This document shows positions 10,475-22,400 of a stretch of DNA of 49,531 nucleotides, piece after piece. Positions within the stretch are counted from its first letter, which is position 1. Every line of letters starts with the position of its first letter. This stretch comes from Phoronis australis. Lineage: Eukaryota; Phoronida; Phoronidae. The DNA lies in the NCBI GenBank assembly GCA_002633005.1, contig NMRA01000065.1, positions 552,281 through 601,811 on the forward strand. Reading direction: 5' to 3'. The notes beneath the pieces are model-generated. The model saw only the letters and a program-made list of their open reading frames with translations. It ran no database searches and had not been told where the DNA came from. Both the position numbers and the translations under genes were made by a program.

Positions 10475-13400
10475 GTATGGAAACAAAGTCAGTTGGTGTC
10501 ATGCAGAGTAGACCCGGTGTGCAACCTATACGGGCCTGAACATTAACCTGGCCATCTAGATTGAAAATTGAGCTCTGCAGGCTAAACACGTGCTAGTATC
10601 CTCTGGCTGGCTATACACTGCCTGCGACATACACAGGCCATGTATAATTGCATAAGAAGCCAAGGCTAGCCTGATGCCTACCAGTAGGGCCCACTATAGA
10701 AATTTTTTTTGTATGTTTTTGTCTTGAGTTCCATGGTCGTAATTGGGTTGAAAACGATCGATATAAATGAGTCAAATTTCGATCTGTCCGGAGATTGAAA
10801 TTATTTTCTATCATGGCAATTAATTATAGGTTTGGAATATAGTTCGTGTTACTATGTTTTAGGAAAAAAGAAAATATTTCAATCTAAAAACCCAAGACAT
10901 CGAAGCATTGCTCAGATAATTTCCTGCAAGTATCAAACTGACAATTCAATTGACATATTTCGTGTTGTTTGAGTGACTACATTGGTCAAACCAAACAGAC
11001 CTGTGACAGCTGTAGATTTTGAACCCATGCCTCTCCAAAAAATGGCTCCTTATGACCTTATACCAATGCTTTAGGCAAGTACCTTAGGCAGCTCAGCCTT
11101 GTTACCTTACTCACATTGATACTTGAAAATTTATTACAGCAATATGGAACACATGGGGTCCACTCACACGGTCCGCTGAAGTGGTTTTTGGCTGGCATGA
11201 CTCGGACATTGCACTGTTGTCGAACTGGGGACCTATAACTTATGTAGTGTCTATGGCAGGCTTTTCATGGCTCATGGATGTTAAAGGCAAGGCTTCATAT
11301 TTCAACTAATCTTTAATTAACCAAAGTAATTTGGCTTCAACCTCTTTTGAAGTGTGTACTACCGATGAGCACTGGCCGAAGCTTAGAACAGACATTACGT
11401 CAGACATTTTATTTGAGAAGACTTATGAACTTAAGGTCATAATTAAATAAAGTGATTAACTTGTACCAGTCTTCAATCTATCATCGCACCGAAAGCTATT
11501 TAGCGCTGGTCGGCAACAACCTGCACATATCCAATCACAACAACCTGCACACATCCAATCACAACAACCTGCACACATCCAATCACAACAGCCTGCACAC
11601 ATCCAATCACAACAACCTGCACACACCCAATCACAACAGCCTGCACACACCCAATCACAACAGCCTGCACACACCCAATCGCAACAGCCTGCACACACCC
11701 AATCGCAACAGCCTGCACACACCCAATCACAGGAAAAACGTGACACTGTGCATTTAAACAAATATCTACACAAAACTACATTTTAATTCAGTAAAAACAC
11801 ATTTATTTATTAGTATATATTTTCTTATAGCATAATACATGTAGAATTTTGGTTTAAAACCAATTTGCCATCAATTGGGTCACGTTGCCATGTCTTTTTG
11901 CTAAAATTTAGAAAAAATATGTACATTCATAGCAAAACAACAGCATCAATTACATCTATTCACCAAATTTCAAATGTTCACGAGGCAATCTAAAAATGCT
12001 TTAGTTATGCATATGACTATATCTATCCATTTATTATTGGATATTAGTATTGTGAAAATCTAGTGCCATGTACAAGTGTACATAGTTTGAAAATATAATA
12101 ACAGATTGTTGACTATCATATTTGCCTGCATGAATTGAACAGGCTTCGAACATGAATTTTACTTTATCATTATTAGTATCACTATAATTAAAATCCTGAT
12201 AATGATAATATGATAGTAATAAATAATAATGGATCATGATAATGCTAATATTTTGGAACTATGAAATAATGGTAGTAGTAATAGTAATGTATACTGATAG
12301 TAATACAACTTATATGGCCAACAGTTTGCATGCAGACCAGACTTAAAATGTTTGTAGTAATGTAATTTATTGTGGTTGGCATGTTAGGATGCAATGTTGC
12401 AATGAGATTTTGCCAGAAAATGGCTTATACTAGTTGTGACCACTGAACATGATACTACATGCGTTAAATCTCTTTCCAGGTCTGAGAATATCGAGTATCA
12501 TCTGTTGCGGCCTCGTATTTGTAGGAGCTGGGCTGAGGTGTATAACATTCGAGCAACCCGCTGCCAGTTGGTAAAAAGGATTTTCTTAACATGTTATAGT
12601 TCCTGTATTTAGTCCAATTTTTACCCTAATGGTAAAACAGCCAGTGACCAAGTCTCGTTTTTTTTTTTCAAAAATGCTTTCAGCGAGTACACGACACAGC
12701 TAACATATTCTCATCACACTATGATACTGAAGCTCCATGTTCTAATATTGGATGCTGAGAGTTATTTGCAGTAAACAGGTCTAGTTGTATCACCAGACGC
12801 ACTGATTGCACCTGTAGTCTTTGAAAGGGTACTTAACTCAACTGAACAGATCTTGGCCACCGTTGATCTTGTAATAGTTAGTGTACATGAATAGCTGCAC
12901 AAGGATGATAAAAACTGTGATCATCCTCAAAACTTTCTCACAAATGCCCTCAAGAAATCTGTCAAATTGCCAGTCTTCAAGGGTTTCTTAGGTTCAAAAA
13001 TTACACATTTCTTTCAATTGTTAAGAAATTTTGTCACCTTGGGACGAAAATAAACTAAGTTTGGCAGTGTGTTTATAACGCCTGGTCCACATTGCATTGG
13101 AGTCGTTCATAGTCGCAGGTTAAACCAGTCATTGTGTAGTGAAATGCAAGTATAGTATATTACAGTGTGCCTGAGTTCATTTGCATTTGACGTGTGTACT
13201 TGGCCCGATGTGTGTGTACTTGGCCCGATGTTTCTTCTTCCTTTTGATTTCCTCGTCTGTTCATCATGTTCTCATGTACTCACTTGCTTGATTTACGCTT
13301 TAATGGATTTATGGTTCTGTATCATGTAGTTAGTCAGATCTGGCTAAGCTACGTAATATCATGACAAAATTCAACGCACCGTGTTTTAGCCAATCAGAGG

Positions 13401-16400
13401 ACAGTCGTATATTTGAACATTTTGGCATGATGTGGACAAGGCTTTGTTTGTGTTAACGTTCCGTTACTTCTTGTATAGGCTCATACATTCCGGGCAAATG
13501 CTTAATGGATTCGCAGGCCCTGTAGTCATGGCGGCAGTACCACTCCTGTCTTCAAGCTGGTTTCCATCGTCCCAGCGCACTACGGCTACAGCACTTTCTG
13601 CCATGGCAAGCAATGCGGGGGTAGCTGCTTCATTTGTAATTGGTACTTAATGTTTTCTCTTTGCATGTTATGCAGGTTGTGGGTATTGATTTTCTCATGG
13701 ACGTGATATCTTCTGAGAAATTACCCTCCGCACTCAAAAAACCTTAATCAGGATTAAAAAAACATGTTCGAAAGGCAATAGATCCAATAGTTTACTTTCT
13801 CCATTTTTGAAATTAAATATTAGGTTTTATGGGTTTCTTGGTGTTGTGGAGAAAATTAATTCGTGCATCAATTTCTCGGCATCTACTGACTGTCTTAGCT
13901 GGTTGTCTTGTGGTACGTCTTCATTACTGCTCCGCTGTTTCCGTGATAAAATATATACACGTACCCATAGACGTCTATGCACGTACCATTTACTTCGTAA
14001 AGCCAGCAATAGTGTTCGTTATTTTATTGAGGTGCTGTCAGATTTTTTCCGCATGCGATACTTTCAGACAGAAAAATCATGGCATTTTCCTTTAACATCG
14101 TGCATCAGAAGCAATGCTAAGCAACTATTTAAATGCTTCTCATAACTGAGTTGCATTTTTTCTGCTTTCCTCTTCATAAATTGTCTCTTTGGTGAGACGT
14201 TTTTGAGAAGACTCACGAAATGTCCATTTCGATGACACGTGATTTGGCAGTTCTTAGTGAGCCGACTCGTTGAAGAGGTCGTCTCCCCACCTGGTAACTG
14301 ATACATATACTGCATGGACAGGCTTTCAAATTTTTCATTATTGGTCATTTCAGGGACACAATTTATGCATTGCACTCCTGAGTAAAGTTTTATCAAGAAT
14401 TGTGACCTTAACAAATATACAGCGTTCAGATTTCTATTTTTATGACAAGGCAGATGTGATGTCTAGTCAGAAGGCAGATTAGCAGCTTAAGGGGTTTCAC
14501 ACAGTTTTGATATACTGTTGAATTGTTGATTAATTTTGATCCATTGTATTTTGGTCTTTGCCTACTGCAAATCTGCACTGAATTAGTTTTTCCATTATTG
14601 CTGCATGAGAATTAGGCACCGCAGACAAAAGTGTGAAAATCACATGGGTTGCAAAAAATCCTCCTCTTAATTAAATTGATGATTGAAATCTTTTTGAAAA
14701 CAAGACTTTTATTGCGCAATACCAATTTTATGTTCTGTCGGTTTTAATTATCTGCCATGGTAAATTCAGGAAAAGTTACAGTGTGAAGATTGAAATGGAT
14801 AGCAATTTCTTGTTTTGTTTGGATTACTATCAAGATCACCTTCAATTTGTTCCTTCTCAATAATTGATGTATGTTTGACTACATCTTGAGAGGAATTCTT
14901 ACTTTTTCAATGAGCTAATTCATACTGGTCACATATTAAATTGCTTCGGAGGACCTTTATGGTTTGCTGTCTTAACAATTTTGTCGTCTTGGTGTTTTCG
15001 TCATCTGAATGTATGGCTACAAGGGCACTCATTACCATTGCTAATGACTTGGGCCAGTTATCGTCTTCAGCTATTGACTTCCATGTTGGAGCGCTCACTC
15101 AATTATTTTAAGCTGTTCTTATGTGTGACTGAAGGATCCTAGGTAATCTGGGCAAGCCTCGAGCTGTTTGCACGAACCACTGAATCATCTGCTCAAACGG
15201 CACCATAGACTTCATATAAAATTTATATTCATTATTGTATAAGTAAACAAATTTAACTGCATTCGATCAGCTAGCCCCATCTTTGCAGTATTGCTTTCTG
15301 TTGACAGTGATTATGCATGTGCAAACATAGATGTACACTCTTGCTCAAATATTTTGTAAAATGTGCACCATGTCGAACCACTAATGTCGCACTGACATGT
15401 AGGACATTTTGACGTATGCATCTGAAATGTTATGCTCACGCACTTAAGTTCCCTGCACGTGTTAAGGTTGCTACTATATGTCATGGCAATTTTGAGACAC
15501 ATTTGAAGAAACGCTCCTATTTGCTTATTACAGCAGTCATACGAACAAGTAAAGCTGTTGTAAACCACCTTGTCAAATACTAACTTTGATTAAGTGGGTT
15601 TGACACATTTTTAATTTGCCGTTGGATTTTCACATTTTGTATTTTGATCTTTGCTTACAACAAATCTAAAAATAATGTGGACATCTGCTGCAGATGCCTA
15701 AATAGAGACACCTCAACCAAAAAGTGTCAAAAGTTTGTCTTAAATGTATTATCTTGATTACCATGTGTTTTCTACAAATTAAAAAATGAGGCAGTAACTG
15801 TCCTAGTCTGTGCAGCATTTTAGTTTACACATTGTCACAAAAGATGATGATTGCCCCGCTGCATTTCACTAGATGGCAACTGTGTGATGTTGGTGGGATT
15901 GTGAAGCAAATTTTGTTGACGTAAATAAACTAAAATAGAAAGTTTCTTAGACTCAGGTTTCTCATCTTACCTCAAATTATGTCACATAATGTGTACACCT
16001 GTGTTTAGAATGACATCATTGTGAAACTTGATGTTACACGCCAATATTGAGTAACAAAAGCTTAACAATTTCTGTTTTAAATAGAAAACAATATTCAGAT
16101 ATTGTACAAATCAGTCAGTCGTAAAACGACTAATTTGTGGCACTGTACCAATTCCACAAAGGCTGGTGATACTTGTAATACTTTTCCCCAACTTTTCCTC
16201 GCTTATACATGTATTAAAAGGGATTTCTGTGCTTGGGAACGACTGACAGTTTTCGAAGTGTGATACTTCATTCAATGATTTGACTTGACTTGTCTGACCA
16301 TTTATGCGCCAAGCACTGTCTGGCAACTGTGAGACCATGTGCAGTACGTTGGCATGATCCGGCCATTTTATGCACAATCATTGCCTTAAACAATGAAGAG

Positions 16401-19400
16401 ATTTTGCGTCTTCCCAAACCTACATATAACTTCGAATATTAGTTGACGGCAAGTTTAGACTAATTTTAAAAGAGGCTAAAATCAAAAAGTAATTTTTTAA
16501 CGGAAAGTGGGTTCGTAGTAGCTTTAATGTGAATAGTTTCTCATTTAATTGATTCTGAACAGTTTAGTAATGGGACACAAACCTGGTTTCCTCCGAATGT
16601 GTATACCGGCCCTTGTCTCGACATGAAAGCACCACCTTTAGCTTAGTGCTAGAAGTACACTTCTGCTCTACCTCTACTATTTGACGCACCTGCTGCCACC
16701 ATTCGAAACTTTGTGGATATTTTCATAGCCTCAACTTTTCCCTCGCAGGTGTTTGTTCTGTGCACATGTGCAAACTTCAGTCATACGGCCAAGCACTATC
16801 CATGTTGAAAGTCACATGACTTGGCTATATGCCTCAAAGCCACACATACACTATGCGTTCACCACTGGAGCATCTGGGTGTTTTCTTAGCCTCAAATTAT
16901 CCCTCACATACGTTTTATGTCTGCACATTTCCAAACTTCAGTCATAAAAGAAATGAGATAATCATCAGGTCAATCATGTTACTCTCAAAATGGAGAATGT
17001 CGTCTAATGTGTCTGTGCCTGATTTATTTATTTATTGTGATACTTAAAATGCGGGTGGTCTTTTTAGTGACAGCACTGCTTTCCAAGAGGGCCCTCAACA
17101 ACAAAATATAAAACAATAATATAATACAATAAAGAAGTAAAACAATGTAATAAAGATACAATTAAAACAGGTTGAGAATTAAGATAATAAATAAATGACG
17201 AAGGATGGTGAAAATTGGATTAAGAGAGGTAAAATAAATAAAGAGATGATACTAAATAGTTTGAGTATTTATAACAATGAAAAATGACATAATTAAGACA
17301 GGTAGGGTGTAAAAATGGTTAGGTAAATTACAGCCACTTTTTAATATTAAGTTTGAAAGTATTAATTCAATTGGGCCGTTTAATTTCTGGGCTATGAGCA
17401 GTATAGATAAAAAAGTTCTTGCCGGTCTTGGTTTTAACTTTTTTAAAAGAAACATTACCAGCAATGGAAGAACTTGTAGAGTATATAGCTTGACTGCTAC
17501 TGAATTTTCAAACCAAACTTAAAGGAAGTACGTCAGGAGGCAAACTGTATAAGGATTAACAAAGATGTCTACTGCGACTTTTGAAACCAGCTAGGCTGAA
17601 GATATTGGTTTTTATCCATCTCAAAACCTGATCTTTGGAAGTTGGCATTTGTGCAGATATCAAATACCTTGGGAAAATTTGGATCTACGAAAATTCTCGG
17701 ATGCTCCCAGGGAAAATTTTAGGCTATCAAATTATCGAATGATATTACCACCTGTACCTTACAGAGTTATCTCCTTTCCAGGCTTATTCATGTCGGCCAT
17801 ATCTTGAACGGCCTTGCAGGACCCGTCTCTATGGCCGGTTGCCCACTGCTGTCAACCCTATGGTTCCCCCCCAATCAACGCACTACTGCTACTTCTGTGT
17901 CCGCCGTCTTTAACTATGTTGGCATGGCCTTATCCTTTATACTAGGTAACTAAAGCTTGCATTGCTTGTTGTTGGATCATCTGACAGCATTCTGCCACCA
18001 TTTGTTTCTTCTCGGGCAATTCTCTTGAAATGAGCACAATCGTTTGTGTTCAGTGCATTGCCTTTTAATTTTGGAACCCAAATCTGCTCTTTGAGAATAT
18101 TCTGTCATTTTGAGTCTCAATCTGTGCAAACGTATTTTACAATATGTTTACATGTTATGTGCAATATGAAATATAAACAATTATCAGTGCTGTAAAGTTT
18201 TGTCCATATATTCTTCTGAATGTTTCCTTATTGTCACGCAAACAAACCAGCAAAGGCAAGACCCGAATGTCTTTATGATCTGTTTATGTAACTGCGTAAT
18301 TCCCCATCAGTCGTTTGTGTGGCAAACATTCTTGCCATTTTTAATAAGTGAAGTTTAACTCTATTTGAATTTTAGAGTGTTGGTTGATCTTCTTAGCCTA
18401 CTATCAAACAATTGAATACCTAAATGACAGCATTAATTAATGTTAGTTTTGTGGCTATCTTTTAGATTAGATAACTATAAGCAACGCTTTTGTTAACAGT
18501 GTTTCAATGAAAGTGTTAATGGTGTTTGAAGATTTTGCATTAGAAGCCGTTCCATTTTAGGCCCACTTATGGTGCGTGAACCACCAGACTCCTCCAATTC
18601 CACCAACGCATCGATTGTTCTTGTTGGTAAGTTTCTCAAAGCAACATCCTTTCCTCTGCTTAACTTCATGTCAGGCGAATGCAACGTGAATAGTCAATTG
18701 TTATCTTGCGCTTTGTGTACGTGTGTAAAAGCGCAAGACTCGTGTGGGACATTTGGATACCTCGGGTTCTTGCCACAAACACGCTATTTATTTTTCATGC
18801 AGAAAATATTCTTTCCTGGATTTACTTTAGAATTCAGTGTCACTTTTTATCGGTCGCTGCTGACTTTATCAAGCTTCTGTCACACTTGTTGGCATGTGTC
18901 GATGTTGAGTCAAGTAACACCAAACTGTACAATACCCCGTTCCACTTGTGTGATAGGTTGACTGGACTGTCGGTCCATGGATGTTTGATAATTTCAAAAA
19001 CACTGTCTCTTTTAGTGTACGCCATGTTGAAACCATCTTCCCCTTTGCTAGAATCGGGTCAAAAGTATGACCTAATTCCTCACAGTGGATTAACACAGTG
19101 GTGTCATCAACATGAACAAATTTTGTTTAATATAATATCCAAAATGAAATCTCAAAATCCCCGCTTCTATAGTTTTCTAAATTATCTCTTCATTCTCATT
19201 TCTTGCAACTTTCTGATTTTTTTGTGAAAATCAGTAAGTCTAAGTTAGTCCAGCGTACGTGAACATATTTGAAAAAAAAATTCCAAACATCATTTTAGAG
19301 AGCAGTGCATCAAACATTCTGGGATATTCATTGGATTCTGAACGTGTTCACTTATCTCTGAGATATGGTGTTCCCAAGTTGATATTCATTGGATTCTGAA

Positions 19401-22400
19401 TGTGTTCACTTATCTCTGAGATATGATGTTCCCAAGTTGATATTCATTGGATTCTGAATGTGTTCACTTATCTCTGAGATATGATGTTCCCAAGTTGATA
19501 TTCATTGGATTGTGAATGTGTTCACTTATCTCTGAGATATGATGTTCCCAAGTTGATATTCATTGGATTCTGAATGTGTTCACTTATCTCTGAGATATGA
19601 TGTTCCCAAGTTGATATTCATTGGATTCTGAATGTGTTCACTTATCTCTGAGATATGATGTTCCCAAGTTGAGTCCTACTTAACCTCAAAAGACATGTGA
19701 TGTGAAAGTTTCCTGAACACTGTTCGTAGCAAGATCCTTCGTATCCAGTATAAATAAATACAGTATACAGATTGGAAAGACGTGGATAAAAACTGGCACA
19801 ATATCATCTGACCCAAAATTAAGGTCATTGAAAACTACTGCAACATTGTTCGTTCTTATGTAAAGCAAACGGGTTATGGGTGCTAAAAATCACTGTTCTA
19901 CTGAATCATCTGGTAAATTTGTGGAGCAGGATGAAAATGCGTTGGCTTTCAGTGCCATGGTAAAGAGTGTCACCTATGGGCCAAATTCTTTTTTCGTCAA
20001 TTCTGCAATCAACAGTTCTTCTTCCACAAGGTTGCATACTACAACTTTCTATATTCATTTAGGGCTCTAATCTCTCTAATTAGTTTTTGATGTTTTCTGC
20101 TCTGTTCATGTACAAATTCAAGGCTAAGTCCCAATGAATGTATGTCTGATTATATTATAGTTTGCGCACATACTAGTTCGAGGTTGCTCCGATGACCCCT
20201 AGATATGAACTATGCATGTACAAATGCGACTACTTCTAGTTTGGATGGGAACTTCTAGCTTTAATGCTGGGGTTCTCAAAATGCAAGCCAGGATTAGTCA
20301 GTCATCCGCGTAATTCGTAATGCAGGTGTACTCGACTACTGATCAATTGACACGTCATGAGTTCGTACTAAACTAATCGTAGAACTCAAACTCTGAATTA
20401 TTTTCAATTCTAGAGTTCTAAGGTTAGTGTCCACATGTACAGAGCCATGTGAAAAACATTAATTTCAAATTGCGGGTATTGATAATTGATGCTTCACGTA
20501 TGTGACATCATGAATAACCGGAGTAACCTCTGTAGCGTTTTTTGTCGTTTTTTCATACAGTTGTACTTAGGTGCCACCATAGTACGTCACTTTACACAAT
20601 AATTGTTTTTGCAAACTTCATCAGTCATCTGTTGCTGTCAAAAAAGTGTATAGCAGATACGGACACACAAGAAAGGCATGGGGGAGGGGGGGGGATATCA
20701 AGTGTCATTGCATTCCATGTGCTTTGGAGACATCCTCGCCTCTTTTAATGTATTTTTGTACATTTATACATCTTAACATTTTATTAACTGCTGCTTCTTG
20801 TTGATTGCGTTTTACAGATTTGAACAAAAACGCATCATTAGAAGATATGAAGAACGATATTCGTATACTTATGTATGTTGGTAAGTAGGTGTCTATGGGC
20901 CACATTGTGCCATACCTGAATATTTGCTATAAGTGTGGCTGCATTGTCAGAAGGGTCTAAAACGCCAGCTCTATCAACAGCATTATCAGGGTATACCAAA
21001 AACTTACCTGTCGATGTATTATTGAAAGTGAATTTTAACTTTATATGCGAGAATATACCAAACAAGTTTGTTTCATAAACAACCCAATGGTAGATGGATG
21101 CGTGTGAATATGTGTTCAATTTCATGTCTTTGGATGGCTATTATGCAATGCATTCTGGGTTCAATGCAGAATGACCTGAATAGCCTCTTGTCATAGCACA
21201 CCGTTGATCAGTTGCTGACGAGGTCGCTTTTTACTACTGATAATTCATTGGGCAGGCAACGTCCATGTGATAGATAAAGATCAGTAGTGATACCTGTGTG
21301 TTGTCGCTTCATGTGTGTTATAAAACATACTCTGAGTACATGTTATTGCAATGGTAAACAGTGCAAAGTCAGAGAAAATTGATAAATGTAACATTTCATT
21401 GTAATTGGTAATTGTTTTTGATGAGGCTGTACGCAGGAAAAGAAGGGATTGTTTTGTCTATATGCCCTCAACTGGTGGAGGTCACCACAAAATCGTCAGG
21501 TGCAGTAATTGGCAAGGGCGGGGAGGGCATTTTTTCAGTGAAGGGGACAAGCACAAACCTGAAATAAGTGTCCACTGGGGGACTTTTTGCAATGGACAAA
21601 GGCGCCTTTTTATCCCCCCATAGTCACACCAGTGCGCAGATGTAATTATCCTAGACTTCACAATTCTGTGTTATAGCCCGATATCCAACATGTAATGTTC
21701 AGGATGCCAGTACAATTGGCTTTGTCTTTGTTGCTCGTTTCAGAGGCTGGTTATGCAGCGGTGTTGTTTTTAATCATGTTGATATATTTTCCCGCCAAAC
21801 CACCAATGCCCCCTAGTGTATCAGCTCACAAGGAGAGGGTAAATTTCAAAGAAGGATTATTAGGCCTATTTAAGTAAGTCACTACACTTATTTTTTTCCT
21901 TCTCCAGTAGTGTTGACAGTGATTCCTGTGACTTTAATGGTTATTAAGATACGCCTTTGCTTTCTGTCATCAAACTTGACAAATATGGCATGCTCATCCT
22001 TTTTCATAATAGGTGCTATTTGAAACTAGCAGGTCTATTTTAAGTTATTGAAACCAGTGGTTTTAAAGATTTACAATGCATGAACACAGCAGAAAATCCT
22101 TATTTTTACAGGAAGCTGAACTTTTGGATAGTCGCTATTCCGTATGGTATTTCATCAGGGGTGTACGGTGGGTGGGGCAGTGTCCTAGGGGTCAATTTAA
22201 CCCCCTTGAAGGAAATTGATCAGGTATTATGTCAATGCAGTTGTATAAAATCTTTGACGAGTTGTTGCCATAGGTGAAAGGAGAGATTTGGCTCAAATCA
22301 ATTATACAGCAATACTTTTTATCATGACTTGTTTTCAATAACAACATCACTTGCTAGGAAAATGCAGCCATCAAGTGAACAAGGCAAGGCTTAAAGTAAC

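Noticed and set aside
11452-11773. Overlapping ORFs of 76-105 codons on both strands with octapeptide repeats
   Set aside because: They are produced by the 24-bp minisatellite (3n period) inside intron 2; no start or splice context.
18569-19227. ORFs of 130 and 173 codons overlapping or following exon 5
   Set aside because: The first reads exon 5 in frame and then runs through the GTAAGT donor into the intron; the second lies wholly in the intron. No motif.
19323-19670. CRISPR-like look of regular repeats
   Set aside because: Units are contiguous 58-bp tandem copies without variable spacers, in a eukaryotic intron.
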